Assembly (NCBI GenBank): GCA_947488085.1
Contig: CANKYI010000001.1
Coordinates: 2,179,928-2,243,927, forward strand
Direction of reading: 5' to 3'
Length of the DNA: 64,000 nucleotides
DNA from: an uncultured Erythrobacter sp.
Lineage (GTDB): Bacteria > Pseudomonadota > Alphaproteobacteria > Sphingomonadales > Sphingomonadaceae
The notes under the pieces: generated by a model
Database searches by the model: none
Seen by the model: only the letters and a program-made list of their open reading frames with translations
What the model was told of the DNA's origin: nothing
Made by a program: the position numbers and the translations under genes
In this document: piece by piece, positions 1-9,453 of the stretch
How the letters are laid out: every line of letters starts with the position of its first letter
How positions within the stretch are numbered: position 1 is the stretch's first letter

Positions 1-1206
1 TCCGAGCGCAATAATCAATGCGCCCAGCGATATGCGGTGCATCGAAACCTCAGTCACATACATCGTGCCTAATGTCGCCGCGATAGTCAGGATCAGGCCT
101 GCTCCGATCACGACGCCTGACCGGACCCCCATGAAGATCACCAAGGTGATGATCACAATGAAAAGGGCGATCATCACATTGATGACAAAGTTCATCACAG
201 ACTCATCGACAATCTTGCCCTGATTGTAGAATTCGTGGAGCACCATTCCAGCCGGGCGCTGGCTTTCTAGCTCGACAAGCCGGGCCGCCATGGCTTCTTC
301 CACCGCAACCACATTCGATCCGGAAACCGCCGCGATACCCATCACCAAAGCGGGCTGACCGTCGTAATAGGTCACGAACCGCGCCGGTTCGAGCAGGCCC
401 CGCGAGACATCGGCAATATCGCCCAGTTGGATCACGCGACCGCCACCGGCAGAAACAAGCAAGCTCGAGATCGCCTCGACGGAATCGATGTCGCCCGTGG
501 GAGTGATAGTCAATCTTTGACCATCGACCTCTGCGGAGCCACCTGAAACCACCGTGTTCTGAGTCGACAATTGCTGGAATATCGAGTTGACTGTGAAGCC
601 CAGCGCAGTGGCATTCTGCCGCGAAATCTCGACATAGATTGCCTCGTCCTGTTCGCCAGCAATGTTAACTTTGCCGACGCCTTCCACTGCGAGCAGGTCT
701 TGGCGCAAAGTCTTGGCATAACGACGCAGCTCCGCCATCGAATAGCCTTCGCCGGTGAGCACGTAGTAGATGCCGAACACATCCCCGAATTCATCGAAAA
801 CAACGCTGGTTCCTGCGCCGGGTGGCAATTCGGTGGCGGCATCGCGAACCTTATTGCGCAGCTTGCTCCAGATCACCTGAAGGTCTTCTTTGGTGGGAGA
901 TGCGGAGATCTTGATCTCGACCGTGATCTCGGAAAAGCCGGATGAGGATACGGAGCGAATTTCATCCACCTCGGCCATATCCTGCAATGCCTCTTCGAGC
1001 GGAGCGGAAACTTCGCGCGCCACCTCCTCTGGGCTGCCGCCGGGATAGGGCGTGAAGATTTGCGCGGTTCGGATCGTGAATTCAGGATCTTCAAATCGCG
1101 GCATGTTGGAAAATGCGAACCAGCCCGCGAAAAGCGAAAGGCCAATCACCAACCACATCACCAAGCGATTGCGGATTGAATAAGCGGCTAAATCCATGGC
1201 GCGCAT
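1..1206 (-). CDS. RND efflux permease (AcrB/HAE1 type), N-terminal part
   Basis: Inner-membrane proton-driven pump subunit of a tripartite efflux system. Only the first 402 codons are in the window; the frame is open to the left edge. The N-terminus is hydrophobic (about residues 10-30), followed by a porter domain containing the RND-typical start TPYPGGSPEEVAREV, and a second membrane segment near 340-360. The visible end reads ISLGALIIALG, which in this family directly precedes the conserved membrane aspartate segment. ATG codons at 1206 and 1197 are both possible; the second gives MDLAAYSIRN. It lies 16 bp after the adaptor gene in the same orientation, so the two form one operon. Substrate cannot be read from the sequence. 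Confidence 0.93.
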   Translation of the reverse strand, partial: MRAMDLAAYSIRNRLVMWLVIGLSLFAGWFAFSNMPRFEDPEFTIRTAQIFTPYPGGSPEEVAREVSAPLEEALQDMAEVDEIRSVSSSGFSEITVEIKISASPTKEDLQVIWSKLRNKVRDAATELPPGAGTSVVFDEFGDVFGIYYVLTGEGYSMAELRRYAKTLRQDLLAVEGVGKVNIAGEQDEAIYVEISRQNATALGFTVNSIFQQLSTQNTVVSGGSAEVDGQRLTITPTGDIDSVEAISSLLVSAGGGRVIQLGDIADVSRGLLEPARFVTYYDGQPALVMGIAAVSGSNVVAVEEAMAARLVELESQRPAGMVLHEFYNQGKIVDESVMNFVINVMIALFIVIITLVIFMGVRSGVVIGAGLILTIAATLGTMYVTEVSMHRISLGALIIALG

Positions 1207-1222
1207 CCCATTGATTTAGGCA

Positions 1223-2293
1223 TCATTCCTGCCACTGGCGCACACGATCACCGGATTTTAGATAGGCACCGCCAGCCGCGACAATGGTGTCGCCCACACC
1301 CAACCCTTCAATCACGATCAGCGTTTCTCCGACCCCATCCGCGGTCGTTACCTCACGCCGTTCCAGCACTTTGTCCGTTCCTGTCGCCAGCCAGACATAG
1401 CGCGAGTCCCCTTCGGCCATGATTGCAGTCAACGGCACAGAAACGCCGCGCTCTTCCTCCTCGACAGCGATATCTTCCACATCATAGTAAAATGTCGCGG
1501 TCATACCGGTCAGAACGACCAATTCGCTTGGTGGCTCAAACCCGAATTTCACCTCAAATGTTTGCGAAGAACTGTCCGCTTGGCCCACAGCGCCGCGGAA
1601 TTGTGCAGCAAAGCGTCGGCCGGGCGCTGCATCCAATTCCACTTCGACATTGGAATAGCGCACCAAATTGGAGTTCAGCACAAAGCTAGCAGGGACGTTC
1701 ACAATCGCTTCAACCGTGCGGCTCTGCATAACCAAGACGGTTTGCTGCGGCGCCACATTCTGGAACTGTTCAACAGTTGAACGGCCCACACCCCCACTGA
1801 AAGGCGCACGCAACACCGTATCCGAAAGATTCTTGCGCGCGGTATCGAGGCCAGCTTGCGCAACTTGCATCTGGGCCTCGCGCGCTTCCACTACGCTGCG
1901 CGAAATTGCATCCTCTGCAATCAGGCGTTGTGCCCGCTCAAACTCGCTTTTGGCGTTGGCAAACTGCGCTTGGGCCCGCGCAACAGAGGCCTGAAAACTG
2001 CGCGCATCCAAACGGCCGATGACATCACCGGCGCGAAACTGCGCGCCATTTCTGCCATTCCATTCGACAATCTGCCCCCCAACCTGAAACGCCAGATTGG
2101 TGGTGCGCACGGCGCGCACAACAGCGGGGAAGCTACCAGAACTTTGATAGGAAGCTTTCTCAATCGTGATCAGTTTGACCGGGCGCAGCGGAGCCTGTTT
2201 CTCTTCGATGTCGGCCACATTGCAACTCGCAAGAGCAAGGCCTGCTCCAAACATAGTGGCTCGCACCAGCCATTTTCGAATCGCAAATTTCAC
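1223..2293 (-). CDS. RND efflux periplasmic adaptor lipoprotein (HlyD/MFP family)
   Basis: Membrane-fusion subunit that links the RND pump to an outer-membrane channel. The start is a GTG preceded by a run of G that can act as a ribosome-binding site. A lipobox LASC ends at Cys24, so the protein is probably lipid-anchored. A barrel-sandwich/lipoyl half (GGQIVEWNGRNGAQFRAGDVI) comes first, then a helical hairpin rich in Ala/Gln/Arg, then the second lipoyl half (TVLRAPFSGGVG) and a beta-barrel. Length 356 aa is normal. It is directly upstream of the pump gene; no TolC-like gene is visible. Confidence 0.93.
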   Translation of the reverse strand: MKFAIRKWLVRATMFGAGLALASCNVADIEEKQAPLRPVKLITIEKASYQSSGSFPAVVRAVRTTNLAFQVGGQIVEWNGRNGAQFRAGDVIGRLDARSFQASVARAQAQFANAKSEFERAQRLIAEDAISRSVVEAREAQMQVAQAGLDTARKNLSDTVLRAPFSGGVGRSTVEQFQNVAPQQTVLVMQSRTVEAIVNVPASFVLNSNLVRYSNVEVELDAAPGRRFAAQFRGAVGQADSSSQTFEVKFGFEPPSELVVLTGMTATFYYDVEDIAVEEEERGVSVPLTAIMAEGDSRYVWLATGTDKVLERREVTTADGVGETLIVIEGLGVGDTIVAAGGAYLKSGDRVRQWQE

Positions 2294-2463
2294 CCAGTCC
2301 CCCCGAACCCTGTGCGCTTTGCAGCGCCAGCCCCCTGAATAGGTTAGTTACACGCAACGGATTTGGCAAAGATTGGTTGAATCCGTCACAATTCCGGGCA
2401 CCGATGCGGATTTTGCACGTTTAGTGACCAACAATCTGCAAATTCTCTCAGGTGAAATAGAAT

Positions 2464-3675
2464 ATGATCGATCGGGTGAGCGTCGCTCTCAAAGACTTCC
2501 TCAAGCAGGAAAGCGCAGGCGGGATCGTTTTGATCATCGCGGCTGCATTGGCATTGGTTATTGCCAACAGCCCGCTTGCCCCTGCCTATTTCGGCACGCT
2601 CGAGACCAAGCTTAACGTGTCGTTCGGCGCGTTTGAGATCAACAAGGCGCTGTTGCTGTGGATCAATGACGGCCTGATGGCGATTTTCTTTTTCCTGATT
2701 GGATTGGAGGTCAAACGCGAGGTTATCGGCGGACAATTGTCGAGCTGGGACAAGGCGTCCTTGCCATTGGCCGCAGCGATTGGTGGCATGGCTATCCCCG
2801 CGCTGATCTATGTCGGTTTCAATGCCAATTCACCCGACACGATTGGCGGTTGGGCAATCCCTGCAGCGACTGACATTGCCTTTGCGCTAGGCATCCTGTC
2901 GCTGCTCGGCCCGCGTGTTCCCGTTGCGATGAAGGCACTATTGCTCGCCATTGCCGTCATCGACGACATTGGCGCAATCACGGTCATCGCCTTGTTCTAC
3001 ACCGGAGAGATCAAGGTCGACATGCTGATCGGTGGCGGCATCGCGCTCGCATTGTTGTTTGCCGTTGGCCGGATGCGGATCGCGTCCACCATTCCGTATG
3101 TCTTGCTGACAGTCATCATGTGGGTCTTTGTCCTGAAATCAGGCGTCCATGCGACGCTTGCCGGAGTAACGGCGGCGATGATGGTGCCGATGGTCGCGCG
3201 CGATGGATCGCGTATGCTTGAGAAGATGGAACATGGCCTGCACTCATGGGTCGCTTTCCTGATCATTCCCATTTTCGGCTTTGCCAATGCGGGCGTAACT
3301 CTGATCGGCCTGTCGCCAGCGGACCTGTTGCAGCCTGTGCCACTCGGCATTGCGTTAGGCCTATTGATCGGCAAGCAAGTGGGCATTGTCGGCTTTGCAT
3401 GGATTGCAGTGAAGGCTGGCATTGCCAAACTGCCCGATGGTGTTGGCTGGCGGAAAATTCACGGCCTGTCGCTGCTTGCCGCGATTGGTTTCACGATGAG
3501 CTTGTTTATCGGCAATCTCGCATTCGATGACCCGGCACAGATTGATGCGGTGAAAGTCGGTGTCCTGTCAGGATCGCTAGTGGCGGCAATCCTAGGGTTC
3601 TTGATGCTAAAGGCTGTCTTGCCTGAAAACGCCGCGGCGGACATGGAAGGCGGTGAAGTCGAACCAGCCCAATAA
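2464..3675 (+). CDS. nhaA: Na+/H+ antiporter NhaA
   Basis: Twelve-helix inner-membrane antiporter that expels Na+ in exchange for H+ and supports salt and alkaline-pH tolerance. The NhaA hallmarks are present: the N-terminal SAGGIVLIIAA helix, the FFFLIGLEVKRE segment near residue 75-86, ATDIAFALG near 136-144, and the paired catalytic aspartates in VIDDIGA (Asp167/Asp168). Length 403 aa is typical. An AGGTGA element sits 7 nt before the ATG. It is divergent from the RND adaptor gene and followed 21 bp later by a hydrolase gene; a functional link with that gene is not evident. Confidence 0.97.
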   Translation: MIDRVSVALKDFLKQESAGGIVLIIAAALALVIANSPLAPAYFGTLETKLNVSFGAFEINKALLLWINDGLMAIFFFLIGLEVKREVIGGQLSSWDKASLPLAAAIGGMAIPALIYVGFNANSPDTIGGWAIPAATDIAFALGILSLLGPRVPVAMKALLLAIAVIDDIGAITVIALFYTGEIKVDMLIGGGIALALLFAVGRMRIASTIPYVLLTVIMWVFVLKSGVHATLAGVTAAMMVPMVARDGSRMLEKMEHGLHSWVAFLIIPIFGFANAGVTLIGLSPADLLQPVPLGIALGLLIGKQVGIVGFAWIAVKAGIAKLPDGVGWRKIHGLSLLAAIGFTMSLFIGNLAFDDPAQIDAVKVGVLSGSLVAAILGFLMLKAVLPENAAADMEGGEVEPAQ

Positions 3676-3696
3676 TCCCTCCAAGGACGCCGCAAT

Positions 3697-4572
3697 ATGA
3701 CCGCATCAGGCCAACCTGCAATCCGCAGCATTCAGGTGAACGGCATCGCCCTTACCTATTACGAATGGCAGGCAAAGCCGGGCAATCAGGAACCGCCTTT
3801 GCTGTTTGCCCATGCGACAGGGTTTCACGGACGGACCTTTGACGCGATTATAGAGCGGTTTCCTGATCGGCGCGTGCTGTCGTTGGACCTGCGCGGGCAT
3901 GGGCGTAGCGAAGGCGTGCCGATTGATGATTGGCGGGTTATGTCTTCGGATGTAAATACGCTGATGGAGCAATTGCACATTCACGGCGCGGTTGGCGTTG
4001 GCCATTCGATGGGCGCGCACACTTTGGCTCAATGCGCCAGCGAACGGCCTGATGCATTCAGCAAGCTCGTGCTGTTTGATCCCGTGATCCTTGCGCCTGA
4101 ATTCTACGCAGAGGGTGCGGCATTATTCACTTCTGACACGCCGCATCCTTGCATCCGGCGAAAGCGTGATTTTGCCTCGCCTGAGGCGATGATCGAACGC
4201 TTTGCTCCGCGCGATCCGTACTGCCTGTTCGATCAACGGGTGTTCGAGGATTATTGCCGTCACGGCCTGACCCGGCTTGATGATGGCAGCTATGAACTTG
4301 CCTGCCTGCCGGAAATGGAAGCCAGCATCTACGCCTCCAGCCGCAGCAATTCCGCAATCCATGAAACGGTCAGCCGCGTGCAAATTCCTGCATTGGTGGT
4401 GCGCGCCAAACAGAGCGACCTTAACGATTTCAAAGGCTCACCCACTTGGCCGAAACTGGCAGCTTTGTTTGCTCAGGGTGAGGATATGTATCGTCCCGAC
4501 CGCACGCACTTCCACCCCTTCGAAGATCCCGCGGACGCCGCGAGAATTATCGCAGAATTTGACGCTCGCTAA
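3697..4572 (+). CDS. Alpha/beta hydrolase
   Basis: Cytoplasmic alpha/beta-hydrolase fold protein of 291 aa without a signal peptide. The oxyanion region HATGFHG (residues 39-45), the strand LSLDLRGHGRSEG (61-73) and the nucleophile elbow GHSMGAH with Ser104 are clear; the catalytic His is probably in the C-terminal RTHFHPFEDP segment. This pattern fits esterases, haloperoxidase-like enzymes or C-C hydrolases, and the substrate cannot be told. Its TAA stop overlaps the stop of the convergent fliS by four bases, so there is no room for a terminator between them. Confidence 0.85.
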   Translation: MTASGQPAIRSIQVNGIALTYYEWQAKPGNQEPPLLFAHATGFHGRTFDAIIERFPDRRVLSLDLRGHGRSEGVPIDDWRVMSSDVNTLMEQLHIHGAVGVGHSMGAHTLAQCASERPDAFSKLVLFDPVILAPEFYAEGAALFTSDTPHPCIRRKRDFASPEAMIERFAPRDPYCLFDQRVFEDYCRHGLTRLDDGSYELACLPEMEASIYASSRSNSAIHETVSRVQIPALVVRAKQSDLNDFKGSPTWPKLAALFAQGEDMYRPDRTHFHPFEDPADAARIIAEFDAR

Positions 4573-4943
4573 ATCGCGTTGGCGGCAGCGAGAAAGTCGG
4601 CAAAATCATCACGGACCTGCACAAGTTCGGATGCTGAAGAACGGATCATGTTGCGCGTGATAGTCGATGCAAGCCCGCCATAAAACTGCTGCATCGCGGG
4701 CGCGAGCGGATTGTCCGGCGCTACACTGCGTGCCAGCCAAACCGCGATGCCATTGGCCCGCGACAGCGGCTCACTCGGCGATTTTCCGGGATTGCGCTCC
4801 AGAGCCAGCAAAGCTTGGTTCAAAGCCGCCACAGCCTCCTCAAGACAGATCAGCGTCAGATCCTGACCCGATGACGCCTCTATCCGCGCATCCAAATCGA
4901 CCCGGCGATACGCCTCTGCGGGGTGTGGCAACAGCTTATGCAT
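4569..4943 (-). CDS. fliS: Flagellin chaperone FliS
   Basis: Cytoplasmic chaperone that binds the C-terminal helices of flagellin and stops premature polymerisation. The helical 124-aa protein begins with the family signature AYRRVDLDARIEA, followed by a helix rich in Ala/Leu (AVAALNQALLALERN), and has the usual FliS length. GTG at 4946 and ATG at 4943 are adjacent; AGAGGG lies 7 nt before the ATG. It is the last gene of the long fli train, 19 bp after fliD, the common fliD-fliS order. No fliT follows. Confidence 0.82.
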   Translation of the reverse strand: MHKLLPHPAEAYRRVDLDARIEASSGQDLTLICLEEAVAALNQALLALERNPGKSPSEPLSRANGIAVWLARSVAPDNPLAPAMQQFYGGLASTITRNMIRSSASELVQVRDDFADFLAAANAI

Positions 4944-4962
4944 CACGTGGCCCTCTTAAAAC

Positions 4963-6390
4963 TCAGGAATCGTTGGATGAATTGAATTGCAGGCGCAGGA
5001 AATCCAAAGTCGATTGCGAAGAGGAAATACGCTGTTCCGCCGCGATCAATTCACGCGTCAGGCGAGAACGCAGATTTTCCTGCTGCTCAGCAATGGTCAC
5101 AAGCCGCTCATCATTGTTTTCGATCTGGTTTTCATAGCGTTCAACCGACCCGCCCAATGATCCAGGGTCGGAGCTAAGCGTGTTGTCGCGCGCCAGATTG
5201 TCAATCGTCGCAAAAAGGCCAAATGCCCCGGTAGTGAAGATCGCTGCGGTTGCATCGGGTTGCGCTGACAAAGTCGCATCAAGCCGCACGCTGTCGAATT
5301 CAAAAGCCCCGTCGCGTGTGATTGATACGCCAAGATCCGCCAAAGTGGAGGGCTCCCCTTCATCAGCGGTGGGCATGATGACTTGATTGGTCAGGCGCCC
5401 CAAATCGCGCCGCAATTCGCGTGCGCCCGGATCATTGGACAGAATGCCGCCATTAACCGATTCCTCGTTGAGGAGCTGCGTCACATCGTTCAACGCCGCA
5501 ACAAAATCTGTCATCAAGCTGGTGATTGCGTCAGTGTCGTTTGCAAATGAGATCTCTGTCGGTGCACCAGTATTGGTCGCGTTGAGGTCAAAAGTCAGCC
5601 CCTCTGGCAATCCGGTCACCGTGTTGCTGTTGCTGCTGAGTTGGACAGTATCGAGTTCTAACAATGCATCCTGCGCGGTGGTTCGCAATTCGCCAGCATC
5701 GCTCGCAGGCTGCCACGAAAGATAGGATAGATCACCCGATGTTGCGGTCGGCGTCGAGGCGCTGCTTTGCCCTTCTAATGTGAAGCCATTGACCGCCCCT
5801 TCGCGGCCCTTGATCACCAATTGTGCACCATTTGTGCCATTGGCGACATAGGCGCTGAGCGAACCGTCGCTAGCGCCTGTAATCTTGTTGGCAATCGATG
5901 CCAGCGTGTCATCGGCGGTGACTGCGATATCGAGCGCGGCTTGCTCTGTATCTTCGGTAAAGCTCGCGCCATCCACTGTGCCGAAACGGACTACGAGGTT
6001 GCCCTCTCCCACCAGATCACTGCTCGCGCCGTAGCTTTGCGAGACCAGAGTTTGACTATCGGCCAATTGCGACACTTCGAGCGAATAGCTCCCCGTTGGT
6101 GTCAGCCCCGCCGTGGTCGACACGCTAACGACCGAAGGATTGCCAATCGTAGCACGCGGAGCAAGATCGCCGGTGCGTATCCGGTCGCCCAGCGCGCTGG
6201 AAAGCCCCGTCAATGCGTTGCGCAGCAACGAGGCGGAAGAAATCCGGGCCTCCAGCGTCTCATTGCGCGTTTCCAGATTGCCGCGTTGAAAGGAGAACGT
6301 CGCCTCTGACAGGTCGTCAGCCAGCTGAACAAAGTTCACGCCGCTGCCTGCGCCAAAGGCGGAGATGATTGAGGAGCCAGGATTATCCAT
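4963..6390 (-). CDS. fliD: Flagellar filament cap protein FliD (HAP2)
   Basis: Pentameric cap at the filament tip that guides flagellin folding. The 475-aa protein has the FliD N-terminus (glycine-rich SAFGAGSGVNF then VQLADDLSEA and a heptad-rich helix), a beta-rich middle with an NGTNGAQLVIKG segment, and a C-terminal coiled coil (YENQIENNDERLVTIAEQQE region, near 410-460) ending in LDFLRLQFNSS. It lies between flhB and fliS. Only 30 bp separate it from flhB and no sigma-28-like promoter is obvious there, so it may be read from upstream. Confidence 0.95.
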   Translation of the reverse strand: MDNPGSSIISAFGAGSGVNFVQLADDLSEATFSFQRGNLETRNETLEARISSASLLRNALTGLSSALGDRIRTGDLAPRATIGNPSVVSVSTTAGLTPTGSYSLEVSQLADSQTLVSQSYGASSDLVGEGNLVVRFGTVDGASFTEDTEQAALDIAVTADDTLASIANKITGASDGSLSAYVANGTNGAQLVIKGREGAVNGFTLEGQSSASTPTATSGDLSYLSWQPASDAGELRTTAQDALLELDTVQLSSNSNTVTGLPEGLTFDLNATNTGAPTEISFANDTDAITSLMTDFVAALNDVTQLLNEESVNGGILSNDPGARELRRDLGRLTNQVIMPTADEGEPSTLADLGVSITRDGAFEFDSVRLDATLSAQPDATAAIFTTGAFGLFATIDNLARDNTLSSDPGSLGGSVERYENQIENNDERLVTIAEQQENLRSRLTRELIAAEQRISSSQSTLDFLRLQFNSSNDS

Positions 6391-6420
6391 GGGTCGTAGA
6401 ACGGCCTTTCGCAGGTGGGA

Positions 6421-7569
6421 TTAAGAGGGCGATTTAACGGAGCGCTCGGGCTTGCCATCGGCATCAAATTGGAGGTCTGACGGCACATCAACTTGCGGGC
6501 GAATGGGCCTGTCCCCGCGCTTCAACGACAGGACGAATGCGACCAGTGACGCGATGGCGACATACAATTCCTCACGAACCATCTGGTTTTCACGGGTGGT
6601 GAAATAGAGCGCACGGGCGAGTTGAGGATAATGCAGCACCGGCAAATCCTGCTCACTCGCCAATTCGCGCATCGCCATGGCGGTTTCCCCGCGTCCCTTG
6701 GCCAGAACTATGGGAGCGGGGGCAAGGTCAGGGTCGTATTTTAAAGCGACCGCAAAATGCATTGGATTGACCACCACGAACTGGGCTTCTTGCATCGCCT
6801 TGCTCACCCCGCCGCGCGCGAGATCGCGCTGACGCTGACGCCGGGCCATTTTAACCTCAGGCGAACCTTCGGTCTGTTTGCCCTCATCCTTCATGTCCTG
6901 CATGCTCATTTTGAGCCGTTTGTTGCGCTGAAAGCGTTGCAGCGGATAATCGATCATTGCGATGATCAGCAATCCAATCACCAACATCGCCACCAACGTG
7001 CCCGCCGCGTCCCACGCATAGGCCAATTGCGCCCTCAATGTGCCTCGCCCCATGCCCAACAATTGCGCGAGGTTGCCCGATATCCAATACCAGGCAATGG
7101 CACCCATCAATCCCAGTTTAAGGATCGATTTTCCCAGCTCGATCAGCCCCTGTATCCCAAAAATCCGTTTCAGCCCTGATAGCGGATTGACCCGCGATGG
7201 TTTGGGTTGAAGGTTTTTGGGCACCCAGCGCCCTTCGCCCAGCAGCAATTGTGATCCCACCGTGATGATCATCACCGCAAGACCTATGACGAAGATCGGC
7301 GGCAGCATCGCGCCAGCGGCCTTGGCGAATTGCGTTCCGGGGGCGAAATCGCCCAGCTTTTGCAGGTCAAAACGAAAGCTGGCGCGCGCAACCGATTGTA
7401 AGCTTTCAAACAGCCACGGACCGATCATCGCCAGCATGAATGTGCCAGTGGCCATGGCTCCTGCGACACCCACCTCTTTCGAACGCAGTGCATCGCCGTT
7501 TTGGGCGGCGTCACTCTTGCGTTTCGGGGTGGGATCAAACCGCTTTTCGCCGCTGGTTTCCTCGCTCAA
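6421..7569 (-). CDS. flhB: Flagellar type III export switch protein FlhB
   Basis: Inner-membrane component of the flagellar export gate that changes substrate specificity from hook to filament after self-cleavage. The N-terminus EKRFDPTPKRKSDA is the classic FlhB start, four membrane helices occupy about residues 35-210, and a basic linker leads to the cytoplasmic domain. The cleavage motif, normally Asn-Pro-Thr-His, reads Asn268-Pro-Met-His271 here. The start is TTG, overlapping the fliR stop, with a strong AGGAGG-type site just upstream. An acidic tail follows. Length 382 aa is normal. Confidence 0.96.
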   Translation of the reverse strand: MSEETSGEKRFDPTPKRKSDAAQNGDALRSKEVGVAGAMATGTFMLAMIGPWLFESLQSVARASFRFDLQKLGDFAPGTQFAKAAGAMLPPIFVIGLAVMIITVGSQLLLGEGRWVPKNLQPKPSRVNPLSGLKRIFGIQGLIELGKSILKLGLMGAIAWYWISGNLAQLLGMGRGTLRAQLAYAWDAAGTLVAMLVIGLLIIAMIDYPLQRFQRNKRLKMSMQDMKDEGKQTEGSPEVKMARRQRQRDLARGGVSKAMQEAQFVVVNPMHFAVALKYDPDLAPAPIVLAKGRGETAMAMRELASEQDLPVLHYPQLARALYFTTRENQMVREELYVAIASLVAFVLSLKRGDRPIRPQVDVPSDLQFDADGKPERSVKSPS

Positions 7570-8360
7570 GACACGCCTCCTGCGTTAAGCAGCAAGGCCG
7601 ATTGATCGAGCGCCGTTTGAAGCAAGGCGATGAATTGCTCGACGATAATCGGCATCACGATGATGAGCGCTGCAATCCCAGCTAGCACGCCTGCTGGCAG
7701 GCCCAATGCGAACAGATTGAGTGCAGGGGCCGAGCGCGAGATGGTGCCCGTCACGACCTGCACGAGCAGCAAAACCAGCACCACCGGAAGCGCAATCGCG
7801 GCGGCCGTCGCAAAGCCATACCCTGCGAACATCACGATATCGATCGCGTTCAATTCCGCGATGGCAAAAGAGCCTGCGGGCAGCACGCGGTAGCTTTCAA
7901 TCAACAGCTCAAACCACAGCAAGTGCCCGCCAATCGCATAGAACAGCAATGTCAGAACCAACCCGAAATAGGTGCCGAGCGCGCCAGATTGCGCGCCGCT
8001 GGCCGGGTCAATCGATGTGGCGATGGCAAGACCCATCGTGCCCGCAATCTGCTCCGCTGCGATCAAGGGAACGGCAAAGGCAACCTGGAGCAAAAAGCCC
8101 AGCGCGGCGCCAATCACCATCTCCTGAATTACGGCCAGCACAGCGGCAAAGCTCATCATATCAGGGGCCGGTGGGAGCGGGACCCAGCTCGAAATGAATA
8201 CCGCAAGGATCAGCGATAACAGCATGCGCACTTGCGGGGGCACCACCATGCCACCCACCATGGGAGCTGCAATCAATGCCGCGCCGCAGCGGATCGACAG
8301 GAACAGCACTTGCCACAATTGCGCCTCCAAGGAGCCGAAACCGAGATCAAGGACATTCAT
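7566..8360 (-). CDS. fliR: Flagellar export gate protein FliR
   Basis: Polytopic inner-membrane subunit of the FliPQR export channel. The 264-aa protein has about six hydrophobic helices and the family segment RCGAALIAAPMVGGMVVPPQ near residues 24-43, plus EQIAGTMGLAIA near the middle. It sits in the conserved fliP-fliQ-fliR-flhB order, 15 bp after fliQ and overlapping flhB by four bases, which suggests translational coupling. Confidence 0.95.
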   Translation of the reverse strand: MNVLDLGFGSLEAQLWQVLFLSIRCGAALIAAPMVGGMVVPPQVRMLLSLILAVFISSWVPLPPAPDMMSFAAVLAVIQEMVIGAALGFLLQVAFAVPLIAAEQIAGTMGLAIATSIDPASGAQSGALGTYFGLVLTLLFYAIGGHLLWFELLIESYRVLPAGSFAIAELNAIDIVMFAGYGFATAAAIALPVVLVLLLVQVVTGTISRSAPALNLFALGLPAGVLAGIAALIIVMPIIVEQFIALLQTALDQSALLLNAGGVS

Positions 8361-8375
8361 GCCAAACCCGCCCCG

Positions 8376-8648
8376 TCAGGCGGAAACCTGTGCGATCTGA
8401 GCAAATATCTCGAGCAGGAAGTCACCCAAAAGCGCCATCATCGTGCCACCCAAAATGACAAAGACCAGCGCAATTACGGCAAGCTTTGGTACGAAGGTCA
8501 GTGTCTGTTCGTTCACCGAAGTCGCCGCCTGAATGATCCCGACGACAAGGCCCACAGCCAAAGCTGAAAACAGCACCGGGCCAACGATCAGTGCCGTGAC
8601 CCATAAAGTGCGATCCGCTAGCGCGAGCAATTGAGCATCTTCCTGCAT
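8376..8648 (-). CDS. fliQ: Flagellar export gate protein FliQ
   Basis: Small inner-membrane export-channel subunit with two helices. The 90-aa length and the sequence GLVVGIIQAATSVNEQTLTF followed by a second hydrophobic segment match FliQ closely. It follows fliP after 13 bp and precedes fliR. Confidence 0.95.
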   Translation of the reverse strand: MQEDAQLLALADRTLWVTALIVGPVLFSALAVGLVVGIIQAATSVNEQTLTFVPKLAVIALVFVILGGTMMALLGDFLLEIFAQIAQVSA

Positions 8649-8661
8649 CAGCGCGATCCTT

Positions 8662-9453
8662 TTAAGCGAAACTCATGGCGAGGCTGCCCATCAGCAGCGC
8701 CCATCCATCGACCAAAACGAACAAGAGCAGCTTGAACGGCAGTGAGATGATCGTTGGCGACAGCATCATCATGCCAAGGCTCATCAAAACGCTGGCCACG
8801 ACAAGGTCGATCACGAGGAACGGCAGAAACAGCATAAAGCCGATCTGGAATGCGGTTTCGAGCTCGCTTGTGACGAATGCGGGCAGCAGGATAGAGAACG
8901 GGATATCAGCCGGGTCATCAAACTGTCCGACCTCAGCGATGTCAGCGAACATAATCAGGTTCGCCTCGCGCGTTTGGGCCAGCATGAAGGCGTGAAACGC
9001 TTCACCTGCGGCCGCTATCGCTGCATCCGCGCTGAGCGCTCCACTCGAATAGGGTTCAATCGCGACCGTATTCACCGCGTCGATGGTCGGGGCCATCACG
9101 AACAGAGACAGGAACAGCGAGAGGCCAACCAGCACCTGCGTCGGCGGTGATCCTTGCAAGCCAAGCGCCTGACGCAGGATTGAGAGCACGATGAGAATGC
9201 GCAGGAAACTGGTCATCATCAGGACGATCGCAGGCAGGATCGACAACAGCGTCATCACCAGCAAAAGCTGGATTGAGAAGCTTAGCGGCGCATCATCCCC
9301 ACCCGCGCCGTCTTCGCCCAAAGCGCGCTCTATCGCACCACCGATGCCGGAGGGTTCAGGCGCAGTAACCGCCGCAAATGCAGGCTCAGCGATGACGAAC
9401 ATGGTTAATGCAAACAAAGCCAACGCGGCCGTTAAAGACGGGTTGCGCGCCAT
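8662..9453 (-). CDS. fliP: Flagellar export gate protein FliP
   Basis: Core subunit of the flagellar protein-export channel. A cleavable signal peptide (about residues 1-28, ending in AFA) is followed by four membrane helices. The conserved segments TSFLRILIVLSILRQALG and LPFLVIDLVVASVLMS are present. The chosen ATG shares its first base with the fliO stop (TGATG); a TTG one codon upstream is less likely. Length 263 aa is typical. Confidence 0.96.
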   Translation of the reverse strand: MARNPSLTAALALFALTMFVIAEPAFAAVTAPEPSGIGGAIERALGEDGAGGDDAPLSFSIQLLLVMTLLSILPAIVLMMTSFLRILIVLSILRQALGLQGSPPTQVLVGLSLFLSLFVMAPTIDAVNTVAIEPYSSGALSADAAIAAAGEAFHAFMLAQTREANLIMFADIAEVGQFDDPADIPFSILLPAFVTSELETAFQIGFMLFLPFLVIDLVVASVLMSLGMMMLSPTIISLPFKLLLFVLVDGWALLMGSLAMSFA

